Assembly (NCBI GenBank): GCA_964434955.1
Contig: CAYSXI010000210.1
Location: 1 to 8,670 of the forward strand
DNA: 8,670 nucleotides
From: JANQLU01 sp964434955
GTDB lineage: Bacteria; Planctomycetota; Planctomycetia; Pirellulales; Pirellulaceae
Direction: 5' to 3'
The translations under genes and the position numbers were made by a program. The notes below the pieces were generated by a model. That model saw nothing but the letters and a program-made list of their open reading frames with translations. It was not told the origin of the DNA and did not search any database. Each line of letters starts with the position of its first letter. The first letter of the stretch is position 1. Shown piece by piece: positions 1 through 7,618 of the stretch.

Positions 1-1904
1 TGGTCGCGACGAATGCCTTTGGAATGGGTGTCGACAAAGCCGATTTGCGATTCGTGGTTCACTACAACTTGCCCGGTTCCCTGGAAGCCTACTACCAGGA
101 AGCCGGACGAGCGGGTCGCGATGGAAAGATGTCGACCTGCCTGATGCTTTTCAGTTACCAGGATCGATTCATCCAACAGTTTTTCATCGACAACAGTTAC
201 CCTGAACCCGATGTCGTTGGTGAAGTCTACGAGTTTCTTCGCTCGTTCGAAAAAGATCCAATCGAGTTAACGCTCCAAGAGGTCAAAGATCACCTGGATC
301 TCACCATCGGAAATGAAGGTGTCGCCAATTGCGAAAACTTGCTCGAAAAAAATGGTGCGATCGAACGCCTGGATTCTTCTCAGAACCTCGCGTCCGTCAA
401 AATCGATAGCGATTTGCCGACGCTGCTTGATCTTCTCCCGCGCGATGCAAGATCTCAACGCCACGTGATGCGAGGACTGGAAAAAGTCGTCGGCGACCTG
501 CGACACGAGCGAGTGTTTTTCCAACCCAACAAGTTTGCCGATGACCTGGAGATGAAATGGGAGTCGGTGGTCCGAGCCCTCCGCCAGATTAACAAGCTGA
601 GTGTGGTCGACTACGTTCCGCCCTTTCGCGGTCGAGCGGTACATTTGCTTCAACCGGACACCGCCTTTGACGATCTTCAAATTGACTTCTCGGAATTGGA
701 TGAAAGGAAATCCGCCGAGTACAAAAAACTGGATCGAGTCGTTTCGTTCGCGCAATCGGGTCGCTGTCGGCAGCTTGAAATTCTCGAGTATTTTGGTGAC
801 GCCGAGCGCCCGATTTGCGGCCAGTGCGACAACTGCCAAAAACATGGATTGGCATCTTCGGGGATCTCGGAAGAAGAAATCAGCGACGGCTGTTTGTACG
901 TCGTTCAGGTGGCAATCAGTGGCGCTGCTCGCGCGAAAGGGCGTGTCGGCAAGACCCTTCTCGCCCAAATGCTTACGGGTTCGACGGCCAAGAAAGTCAG
1001 CCAGCTGAAACTTCATCGGTTGAGCACGTTTGGATTGCTGCAACGCTTGAAACAAACCGACGTCAGCGAATTGATTGAGCTGTTAGTGGCTTCCGGACTT
1101 TTGGAGCAGAAACAAAACACCAAGTTCCGCCCCGTCGTTTCCGTGACGCACCTTGGCGCCTCGGTAATGAAGGGAGAAAAGCTCTCAACGGTCTTGCCGA
1201 TCGCGCAGAGCGAAATCGGAAGTCGAATTGAGAAGTTCTACGCCAAGAAAAAACCCAACCGAGCCGAGAGCGAAGATGAAATCGAAGCCGACGAAGTTGA
1301 CCCTCCCAACCCGGAGTTGGCAGACGAAGCCGCGGAAGATCACGAAAAGTCCCAGTTAATCGTCGAATCAGATCAAGGGAAAACGCATCAACCGGACGTT
1401 GCGATCACCCCGGAAACCGATTTTTCCGAACAAAGTGTCCTGCCAGTGACGAAAACGTTGCCAATTCCACCTTCCGATTCTGATGGCGGGGCTTCGGAGG
1501 CAATTCGGCTTGAGCATCCGCCGGTTCAACAGGCAAGTTTGATTCCCCATTGGGATGCGACAGAGGCGACCGACACAGCAGAAGTCTGGTATTGGACCTG
1601 GAAGCTTTTTGTCGATGGTTATTCGGCAGAACAAATCAAACCAATCAGGTCGCTCAGCCAAAAGCAACTATTGGAGCATTTGCTGTTGGCATTGAAGCAT
1701 GAACGCCCATGTGAACTGAATTGGATTTTTGACGAATCCACTTTGACCGAAATTAATGCCGACGACGCGGATTACCCAATTTCAAAAGTCGACACGTCCC
1801 AGCGCGTCCGACTCGCCGAAAAATATGGCGAGTTGGAACTCAATTACTTTCTAACTGTCCAACGAAAACAGACGAATTCGTCTGAAATGTCCGAAATCCC
1901 CTGA
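1..1904 (+). CDS. recQ: RecQ-family ATP-dependent DNA helicase, C-terminal part (5' end outside window)
   Basis: This is a 3'-5' DNA helicase of superfamily 2, acting in recombination and replication-fork repair in the cytoplasm. The frame is open to the left edge and reads VATNAFGMGVDKAD from base 3, which is helicase motif V, so the Met at base 24 is internal and not the start. Numbering from that Met, motif VI (QEAGRAGRDG) is at 25-34 with arginines 29 and 32. A zinc site follows at C248, C265, C268 and C271 (C-x16-C-x2-C-x2-C). An RQC winged-helix domain spans about 281-385. An acidic, proline-rich, probably disordered linker covers about 408-517. A final helix-turn-helix of the HTH_40 type lies at about 519-575. 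I see no HRDC domain. Between motif VI and the first zinc cysteine there are about 213 residues, far more than in E. coli RecQ. The segment looks like one or two small winged-helix units. RecQ identity is very secure; the extra domains are my inference. Confidence 0.95.
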   Translation, partial: VATNAFGMGVDKADLRFVVHYNLPGSLEAYYQEAGRAGRDGKMSTCLMLFSYQDRFIQQFFIDNSYPEPDVVGEVYEFLRSFEKDPIELTLQEVKDHLDLTIGNEGVANCENLLEKNGAIERLDSSQNLASVKIDSDLPTLLDLLPRDARSQRHVMRGLEKVVGDLRHERVFFQPNKFADDLEMKWESVVRALRQINKLSVVDYVPPFRGRAVHLLQPDTAFDDLQIDFSELDERKSAEYKKLDRVVSFAQSGRCRQLEILEYFGDAERPICGQCDNCQKHGLASSGISEEEISDGCLYVVQVAISGAARAKGRVGKTLLAQMLTGSTAKKVSQLKLHRLSTFGLLQRLKQTDVSELIELLVASGLLEQKQNTKFRPVVSVTHLGASVMKGEKLSTVLPIAQSEIGSRIEKFYAKKKPNRAESEDEIEADEVDPPNPELADEAAEDHEKSQLIVESDQGKTHQPDVAITPETDFSEQSVLPVTKTLPIPPSDSDGGASEAIRLEHPPVQQASLIPHWDATEATDTAEVWYWTWKLFVDGYSAEQIKPIRSLSQKQLLEHLLLALKHERPCELNWIFDESTLTEINADDADYPISKVDTSQRVRLAEKYGELELNYFLTVQRKQTNSSEMSEIP

Positions 1905-1936
1905 AAGCTGAATCCTACATCGCCATGAATGGAAAG

Positions 1937-1966
1937 TTGGGATACAATTCGGAATCACTTTAGAAC
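1937..1966 (+). promoter_or_regulatory. Weak candidate sigma70-type promoter for ftsH
   Basis: The 91-bp gap between recQ and ftsH holds TTGGGA (1937-1942) and TAGAAC (1961-1966) separated by 18 bp, each four of six to consensus. An alternative -10 is TACAAT at 1943-1948 (five of six), but it has no good -35 upstream. Either would give a short leader for ftsH. I see no rho-independent terminator for recQ in this gap, so read-through from recQ is also possible. This rests on pattern matching only. Confidence 0.25.
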
Positions 1967-1995
1967 TAGTTGGACCAATCGGCTAACCAAACTCA

Positions 1996-4164
1996 ATGGA
2001 AGACAAGCAAAACAGGGACGAAAATTCTCAGGAACCAGGCAATGAAGAGGAACGCCGCGGCGGACGCGGGTTCAACTTCTGGATTGTTCTCATCCTTTTT
2101 GCCGTTCTTGGCGCCTGGCTGATTTACTCATTCACCTCCGGTGGCAACGTATCGAAGATCGAATACAGCCATTTCCTGAAATTTGTCGAGGGGCAGCAGT
2201 ACGATGGCACGCCGATCACGGATGGCGATGTCAAGCTCGACACCAACATTGAGTTTATTCAGTTCGAAGGCGAGGTGGCCAAGGGCTTTTTCACCGTCGA
2301 GCCGCTCGCTCCGCCCAAATACGATAGCAAGGGCAATTTGAAGATGCCCAAGGAAGGCGAGAAGTTAAAGAAACAGTTTGAAGTTGGAATTCCGAATCAG
2401 ACGTCTTCGGCTTACTCCGATCTTGTGGCTTTGCTGGAAGAAAAAGGAATCACTGTCAACCACAAACGAGCCCAAAACCTCATCGGGTATTACTCGATGT
2501 TGTTTTTCATTTTCTCGATCATCATCCTGGTCATCATGTTCATGTCACTTCGACGTGCCCAGAACCAGATGATGGGCGGTGGTGGCTTCTTGTCGAGTTT
2601 TTCGAGGAGCACGGCCAAGAAATACGAGGCCTCAGAACGCCCCATCAAGTTTGACGATGTGGCCGGCCTGGAGGGCACGAAGAAAGACCTGGCGGAAATT
2701 GTTGAGTTCTTGAGAGAGCCGACCAAGTTTCAGAAACTTGGCGGTCGAGTTCCCAAAGGCGCGCTTTTGATTGGTCCGCCGGGAACCGGAAAAACCTTGT
2801 TGGCCCGAGCGATTGCCGGGGAAGCAGAAGTTCCCTACTTCAGCGTCAACGGTTCCGAATTCATTCAAATGTTTGTCGGCGTCGGTGCCAGCCGAGTTCG
2901 GGATCTGTTTGCCAGTGCCAAGTCGCAAGCGCCCGCCATTATTTTCATCGACGAGATTGACGCGGTCGGACGACAACGGGGTGCGGGTCTTGGAGGTGGA
3001 CACGATGAACGTGAACAAACGTTGAATCAAATTTTGAGCGAAATGGACGGGTTCCACGAAAACGACTCCGTCATCATTCTTGCTGCGACGAACCGCCCCG
3101 ACATTCTTGATCCGGCGTTGCTTCGTCCGGGTCGTTTTGATCGCCATATCACGGTCGGCCGTCCAACGCAGAAAGCACGGCTCGCCATATTCAAGGTTCA
3201 CGTTCGCGACGTCCCGCTCGACAAGGATGTTGACCTCGACGCGATGGCTTCGGCGACAGCCGGAATGACCGGTGCGGACATTGCCAACCTGGTCAATGAA
3301 GCGGCGCTTTGGGCTGCCCGCCACAACAAGTCGCGCGTTCAAATGGAAGACTTCTATTTTGCCCATGACAAAGTTTTGATGGGCGCTCAACGTGAGGAAA
3401 TCCTCTCGCAACTTGAGAAAGAACGAACGGCCGTTCACGAAGCAGGACACACGCTGGCCGCCTGGAATCTGAAAGGCGCCCACCCCGTCCACAAAGTCAC
3501 GATCATTCCACGCGGTCAGGCATTGGGAGTCACCCAGATGATTCCCGAAGAAGATCGCATGAACATGTCCGAACATGAAATCATGGATCAACTGGTGGTG
3601 CTTCTTGCCGGCCGGGCAGCGGAAAAATTGGTCTACGACGAATTCACCGTGGGCGCGGAAAATGACCTTGAGCGTGCAACTTCGTTGGCACGTCGGATGG
3701 TTACGCACTGGGGCATGAGCAAAAAACTGGGACCGGTTAGCTACAAGCTTTCGGATGACGACCCGTTCCTCGGTCGTGAAATGAGCAAGAGTCGCGATTT
3801 TTCCGAACACACCATGGAAGTGATCGATGATGAAGTGTCCCGAATTCTTCAGGACGCGGCTCAAAAATCGATCAACCTGCTGAATGATCGCCGAGCCCAC
3901 CTCGATAAAGTCTCCGAAGAACTGGTGAAACACGAGGAACTCGACCAAGGCGATATCGAAAAGCTGATCGGACCGTCCGTGCACGTGGAAAGGCTCAAGA
4001 ACCAGTCCAATGGTTCCACCTCCGACGGGGACGATGTCTCAGATTCCGATGACAGTTCGGAGGAAAACGGTCTGGCCAACGCAAAGACGATTGAGCTGGA
4101 CGATCCCGATGATCATCCTGACAACGATCCCGAATTGGTGACGGGCGACGACAACTCCAGTTAG
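1996..4164 (+). CDS. ftsH: ATP-dependent zinc metalloprotease FtsH
   Basis: FtsH is a hexameric AAA+ protease of the inner membrane that extracts and degrades misassembled membrane proteins and short-lived regulators. All hallmarks are visible in the 722 residues. There is a polar N-terminus, TM1 at about 27-46, a periplasmic domain at about 47-162 and TM2 at about 163-185. The AAA module has Walker A GPPGTGKT at 260-267 (K266), the pore motif F293-V294-G295, Walker B ending in D319-E320, and a second region of homology with arginine fingers R377 and R380. The M41 protease has H481-E482-x-x-H485 and the third zinc ligand D557. The C-terminal ~50 residues are a serine/aspartate-rich acidic tail beyond the protease domain. 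The protein is longer than E. coli FtsH (about 645), owing to the tail and a larger periplasmic domain. The ATG at 1996 gives the expected N-terminus just ahead of TM1. It has no Shine-Dalgarno sequence. All catalytic residues are intact. Confidence 0.98.
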   Translation: MEDKQNRDENSQEPGNEEERRGGRGFNFWIVLILFAVLGAWLIYSFTSGGNVSKIEYSHFLKFVEGQQYDGTPITDGDVKLDTNIEFIQFEGEVAKGFFTVEPLAPPKYDSKGNLKMPKEGEKLKKQFEVGIPNQTSSAYSDLVALLEEKGITVNHKRAQNLIGYYSMLFFIFSIIILVIMFMSLRRAQNQMMGGGGFLSSFSRSTAKKYEASERPIKFDDVAGLEGTKKDLAEIVEFLREPTKFQKLGGRVPKGALLIGPPGTGKTLLARAIAGEAEVPYFSVNGSEFIQMFVGVGASRVRDLFASAKSQAPAIIFIDEIDAVGRQRGAGLGGGHDEREQTLNQILSEMDGFHENDSVIILAATNRPDILDPALLRPGRFDRHITVGRPTQKARLAIFKVHVRDVPLDKDVDLDAMASATAGMTGADIANLVNEAALWAARHNKSRVQMEDFYFAHDKVLMGAQREEILSQLEKERTAVHEAGHTLAAWNLKGAHPVHKVTIIPRGQALGVTQMIPEEDRMNMSEHEIMDQLVVLLAGRAAEKLVYDEFTVGAENDLERATSLARRMVTHWGMSKKLGPVSYKLSDDDPFLGREMSKSRDFSEHTMEVIDDEVSRILQDAAQKSINLLNDRRAHLDKVSEELVKHEELDQGDIEKLIGPSVHVERLKNQSNGSTSDGDDVSDSDDSSEENGLANAKTIELDDPDDHPDNDPELVTGDDNSS

Positions 4165-4211
4165 CCCGCCCCGTCCCTTTCCGCTCCTATCTCCGTCGGA
4201 CCAGAATTGCC

Positions 4212-6413
4212 GTGAGCTCCGTAGCCNNNNNNNNNNTTGTCGCCGGCTCAATTTTTCTACTATTGGTTTCCGCCGCTCTTTGCTTCCAAGTTGATACGAA
4301 CAGCCAAGATATTCAGACCTGGCTTTCCGGCAACTCGGAACGACGTTCCCAATACGACGAGTTTGTTGAAATATTTGGAAACGATGATGTGATCGCCATC
4401 GCCTGGGAAGGATGTCGGATTGATGATCCCAGGCTGCTGGAGTTGGAAACGCGACTTCGGGACCCGGAGCGGAACGGCGGTTTGTTTCGAAACGTGACTT
4501 CGGGCGCCACCGTTCTCAGCCGATTGCGGGAAGGCGGGAAATCCAAGCGGCAAGCACTCGGTCGCGTTCAACGGATATTCGTCGGCGAAGACCGTGTGAC
4601 GACCTGCATTACGATTGAACTGACCGAAAGCGGCTTTGAGGATCGCCGCTCAACGATCAAGCAACTTCGCGCGATCGTCGACGACTACCCCAAACTTTCT
4701 TGGGACGAGCTTTACGTCGCTGGCCCTGCGTTTGTTGGTGTCATGATCGATGAATCAACCAGCCGTAGCATCCGCCTTGCCTTTCCCTCATGTGCCCTTG
4801 GCTTCATTCTGGCCTGGCTCTTTCTGCGGCGTTTCCGCTTGATTTTGGCCATTCTTTTTACCGCTGCCGTCAGCGCTTTGTTTGGCCTTGGACTTTTGGT
4901 TGTGACCGGCGCCAAACTCAATGGCTTGCTGGTTTTGATGCCAACCTTGGTCGCGGTCCTTTCCATTTCGGGTTCGATCCATTTCGTCAATTACTTTCGC
5001 GACGAGCTGCATCGGCACGACTGGGCGAGCGCGGTTTTTCGGGCAAGGTCCGTCGCATGGCGCCCTTGCGTGCTGTCGGTTGTCACGACCTGCATTGCGA
5101 TAGCCTCTTTGGGATTCAGTAACATTCAGGCGGTTCGCATTTTCGGGCTTTACACGTCGTTGGCCTTGTTGATTTCGCTGGTCTTCGTCCTCATCATTCT
5201 TCCTGCCTGGCTTTTGATCTTGCGACCCCGCGATGGCAACCTGAGCCGTTTCGCCTCATCCACCGTGCAACGCTGGAACGCTCCTCACGTCGGTTGGCAA
5301 AACCCGGTTTTGCGAAACAGCTTCCTGCTTCTGGTGGTCTTGCTGTTGTGCGCGATGGGGATCGGGATCCAACGGACCGAGTCCGCATTGGATTCGGATC
5401 GGCTTTTCTTGCCGGAAAGCAAGGTCCGCCAATCTTCGAATTGGTTTGAAGAGCAGCTCACCGGGCGCGATTCGGTGGAGGTTTTGATCGAAGTGAACCC
5501 CTCCGAGGATGGAAAGATTTACCACGAGCTGGACGCGCTATGGTCCGTTCAAGATGGTTTGCGTCGAAACGAAAACGTGATTGCCAGTTTTTCCGCATTC
5601 AATTTCTATGGACCGGTGCCCAAAGGATTCCGATTCGCCCAGGTCGCCCGCCGACAATCCATTGAAAAACAACTTCAAGAACAAGTGTCCGCGAATCGCG
5701 ACCAACGATTTCGCGCGGTTCACCAGGGCAAAATTTATTGGCGTTTGCGACTCGCGTTAAAGAACACGCCTTCCCGAGAATATCCGGACGTCATTCAGTC
5801 ACTTGAGAATTCGCTTGCCGAAGCCGAGCTTCACGAAAGTGTCGCCGATGTACGGTTTACCGGACTTGTCCTCCTGGCGTCACACAGTCAAAAGCAGCTT
5901 TTCGATGAGCTGTTTCGCAGTTTTGCCCTGGCCTTCGTCATCATTACGCCCGTGATGATGTTTGTTTTGAGAAGTTTTTGGGCCGGGTTGATTGCGATGA
6001 TTCCGAACGTTGCGCCGACGCTGGTGGTTTTCGGCACCATGGGCCTGATGAGCTTGCCGGTCACGATCGGCGCGATTCTGACCGCAACGGTGGGACTCGG
6101 GATCGCCGTCGATGATACGCTGCACTTCCTTTGCTGGCATCGAACAAACGCTCACCATGGCGATCGATTCGAAGCAATTCGGGACACGGTCAACAAATGT
6201 CTTCGCCCGATGTTTCAAACGTCCGTGATTTGCGGGGCAAGCCTTTTGGTCTTTGGTCCGGCCAGCTTTGTCCCTGTCCGCCAATTTGCGATCACGATTG
6301 CAATGCTTTTAGGCCTGGCGCTGGTTTTCGACTTACTTGTCCTGCCCATGATTCTGGCGTCGCCTATCGGTATCGTATTCAAGACGAAAACACGAAACGA
6401 AGACCAAGCCTGA
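4212..6413 (+). CDS. MMPL/RND-superfamily transporter, orphan permease; 5' end uncertain
   Basis: This is a proton-driven RND-superfamily membrane exporter of the MMPL type, whose members move lipids or other hydrophobic molecules across the inner membrane. The substrate cannot be read from sequence. The 733-residue reading has the duplicated RND plan. The first half has TM1 at about 9-27, a periplasmic loop of about 160 residues, then TM2-TM6 at about 187-205, 209-231, 236-258, 285-302 and 312-337. The second half has TM7 at 368-386, a second loop of about 180 residues, then TM8-TM12 between 568 and 716. TM10 carries the acidic pair D634-D635 in GIAVDDTLHF, the usual proton-relay position. 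The matching place in TM4 reads SISGSIHF and has no acid. No membrane-fusion or outer-membrane partner is adjacent. GTG 4212 is the only ATG/GTG/TTG start in this frame after the frame's last upstream stop (4119-4121). It lies 47 bp after ftsH and has no clear Shine-Dalgarno sequence. Upstream in-frame codons still look coding. Family call strong, start weak. Confidence 0.88.
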   Translation: MSSVAXXXXVAGSIFLLLVSAALCFQVDTNSQDIQTWLSGNSERRSQYDEFVEIFGNDDVIAIAWEGCRIDDPRLLELETRLRDPERNGGLFRNVTSGATVLSRLREGGKSKRQALGRVQRIFVGEDRVTTCITIELTESGFEDRRSTIKQLRAIVDDYPKLSWDELYVAGPAFVGVMIDESTSRSIRLAFPSCALGFILAWLFLRRFRLILAILFTAAVSALFGLGLLVVTGAKLNGLLVLMPTLVAVLSISGSIHFVNYFRDELHRHDWASAVFRARSVAWRPCVLSVVTTCIAIASLGFSNIQAVRIFGLYTSLALLISLVFVLIILPAWLLILRPRDGNLSRFASSTVQRWNAPHVGWQNPVLRNSFLLLVVLLLCAMGIGIQRTESALDSDRLFLPESKVRQSSNWFEEQLTGRDSVEVLIEVNPSEDGKIYHELDALWSVQDGLRRNENVIASFSAFNFYGPVPKGFRFAQVARRQSIEKQLQEQVSANRDQRFRAVHQGKIYWRLRLALKNTPSREYPDVIQSLENSLAEAELHESVADVRFTGLVLLASHSQKQLFDELFRSFALAFVIITPVMMFVLRSFWAGLIAMIPNVAPTLVVFGTMGLMSLPVTIGAILTATVGLGIAVDDTLHFLCWHRTNAHHGDRFEAIRDTVNKCLRPMFQTSVICGASLLVFGPASFVPVRQFAITIAMLLGLALVFDLLVLPMILASPIGIVFKTKTRNEDQA
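4227..4236. other. Assembly gap (run of ten N)
   Basis: Ten consecutive N lie inside the 5' end of the transporter gene. A round number of N is usually a scaffolding placeholder, so the real length is unknown and the reading frame across it cannot be trusted. Residues 6-9 of the transporter are undetermined. Its true start codon could lie in the missing bases. Confidence 0.98.
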
Positions 6414-6473
6414 TTCGGAAGCACCGACCAGTAGCTTGTTTCTTATGAGCCCGAAGTTTGGATTCTTCCGGGA
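6414..6473. other. Convergent intergenic spacer, no clear terminator
   Basis: These 60 bp separate the stop codons of the transporter (plus) and the oxidoreductase (minus). Two short potential stems are visible: TCGG/CCGA with a 5-nt loop near 6415-6428, and CTTCC/GGAAG with an 8-nt loop near 6465-6482. Neither is followed by a T-run. Termination is either rho-dependent or uses weak structures. Confidence 0.5.
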
Positions 6474-7541
6474 TCAAGGAAGCTTGGGATCACGCTTGAG
6501 AGGAAGCTGAACCCGCTTGCCCGTCTTGGCGGCTTGGTAGATCCCCAAAATGATCTCGACGCTTCGACGACCTTCGTCACCGCAAATCGCGGGCTTGGAT
6601 TTGTTTTTGATTGCCTTGACCACGTCTTTGAACTGCGCTGTATGCCCCGCGTGACCGATCGCGGAAGGATCTGAAGCGCCACCGCCGGTCTCATTTTTTC
6701 CTTGGAGTTCGGCGACCAACTTGCGATCAGCCGCCGTCGTTTTTGCGAATTGCCATTGCGAAATCGATTCCTCTTCGATGGCGGCCGAACCATGTGATCC
6801 ATGAATCTCAATTTTCTTGAAGCTACCGGGCCAAGCTGCCGTCGTCGCTTCGATCACCCCCAAGGCTCCGTTCTCGAAACGCAATGAAGCCGTCGCGACA
6901 TCTTCGACTTCGATTCGTTTGTGAGCCAGGGTGGCGGTTGTGGCGGAAATCTCGGCAACCGGTCCCATCAGCCAGGTCAAAAGGTCAATGCTGTGAATCG
7001 CCTGATTCATCAGCGCTCCCCCGCCGTCCAACTCCCAAGTACCCCGCCATTGTCCACTGTCGTAGTACTCCTGGGTGCGGAACCATTTCACGTAAGCATC
7101 CCCCAGGGTCAACTTGCCAAAGCGCCCCTTATCAATGGCTTTCTTCAATTGCTGGGAACTCTTGTGAAAACGACTTGGAAAAATCGTTGACAAAACTACG
7201 CCGTTATCGGCACAGGCTCGAATGATTCGATCACAGCGTTTCAAGTTGATTTCAAGCGGTTTCTCAACGACGACGTGCTTGCCTTTCTTGGCGGCAGCGA
7301 CCGCCGGCTCCTGGTGAGCTCCACTGGGCGTGCAAATGGTGACCACATCAACGGCCGGATGATCCAACATCCCATCCAGGTCATCGAAAGCCTCGATGTC
7401 TTGCGAATCAGCGAATCGCTTTGCCGAAGCTGCAACGCGATCCGTACAGGCAACCAGTTTGGCCCCGGGAGTATCCGCGATTGCCTTCGCATGAAAATCG
7501 GCAATCATGCCACAGCCAATAATTCCAAATCCAAGTGGCAT
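6474..7541 (-). CDS. Gfo/Idh/MocA-family NAD(P)-dependent oxidoreductase
   Basis: This is a soluble dehydrogenase of the glucose-fructose oxidoreductase / inositol dehydrogenase family, which oxidises or reduces sugars, inositols or related polyols with NAD(P). The specific substrate is not deducible. Numbering from ATG 7541 (355 residues), the N-terminal Rossmann fold has GIIGCGMIA at about 6-14. The family EKP motif is at 93-95, where the lysine is catalytic. The C-terminal domain opens with a glycine-rich GGGALMNQAIHSIDLL segment whose H183 matches the usual catalytic histidine. There is no Tat or Sec signal, so it should be cytoplasmic, unlike many secreted planctomycete relatives. Two ATGs are possible, 7547 and 7541. 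The AAAGGA at 7550-7555 is 2 nt from the first and 8 nt from the second, so I chose the second. It follows the CPBP protease gene on the same strand after 77 bp and converges with the transporter gene. The family is secure. Confidence 0.93.
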   Translation of the reverse strand: MPLGFGIIGCGMIADFHAKAIADTPGAKLVACTDRVAASAKRFADSQDIEAFDDLDGMLDHPAVDVVTICTPSGAHQEPAVAAAKKGKHVVVEKPLEINLKRCDRIIRACADNGVVLSTIFPSRFHKSSQQLKKAIDKGRFGKLTLGDAYVKWFRTQEYYDSGQWRGTWELDGGGALMNQAIHSIDLLTWLMGPVAEISATTATLAHKRIEVEDVATASLRFENGALGVIEATTAAWPGSFKKIEIHGSHGSAAIEEESISQWQFAKTTAADRKLVAELQGKNETGGGASDPSAIGHAGHTAQFKDVVKAIKNKSKPAICGDEGRRSVEIILGIYQAAKTGKRVQLPLKRDPKLP

Positions 7542-7549
7542 TCGCATTT

Positions 7550-7555
7550 TCCTTT
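7550..7555 (-). promoter_or_regulatory. Shine-Dalgarno sequence deciding the oxidoreductase start
   Basis: On the minus strand AAAGGA lies 8 nt before the ATG at 7541 and only 2 nt before the ATG at 7547. Normal spacing favours the downstream ATG. It is the clearest ribosome-binding site I see in the window. Confidence 0.6.
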
Positions 7556-7563
7556 ACTCGTTC

Positions 7564-7606
7564 GATGCAATCGGACCCTTTAAACAGGCCTCTGATTGCG
7601 CTCATC
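7564..7606. repeat. Imperfect inverted repeat between the protease and oxidoreductase genes
   Basis: GATGCAATC (7564-7572) faces GATTGC-gct-CATC (7594-7606). The GCAATC/GATTGC core is a perfect 6-bp match, and GAT/ATC extends it across a small bulge. The loop is 21 nt. As RNA of the minus strand it would form a hairpin in the spacer just ahead of the oxidoreductase ribosome-binding site. There is no U-run, so it is a poor rho-independent terminator. It could be a leader structure, an operator or chance. Confidence 0.35.
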
Positions 7607-7618
7607 GTTTCCAAAAGC

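Noticed and set aside
267..1055. A 262-codon minus-strand open frame inside recQ
   Set aside because: It is antisense to the zinc and RQC-coding part of recQ, shows no domain, and is best explained as a shadow.
1925..1963. A 12-codon ATG frame upstream of ftsH that could be a leader peptide
   Set aside because: It has no ribosome-binding site, no regulatory run of codons and no adjacent attenuator. The likeliest promoter elements overlap it, so it may not even be transcribed.
2632..3984. A 450-codon open frame on the minus strand inside ftsH
   Set aside because: It lies wholly antisense to a gene with every FtsH motif intact. Its translation has no recognisable domain, and long antisense frames are common opposite conserved genes with biased codon use.
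4108..4117. Perfect 10-bp palindrome GATGATCATC
   Set aside because: It sits within the acid-rich coding tail of ftsH, where repeated Asp codons (GAT) readily create such palindromes. No second copy or operator context is seen.
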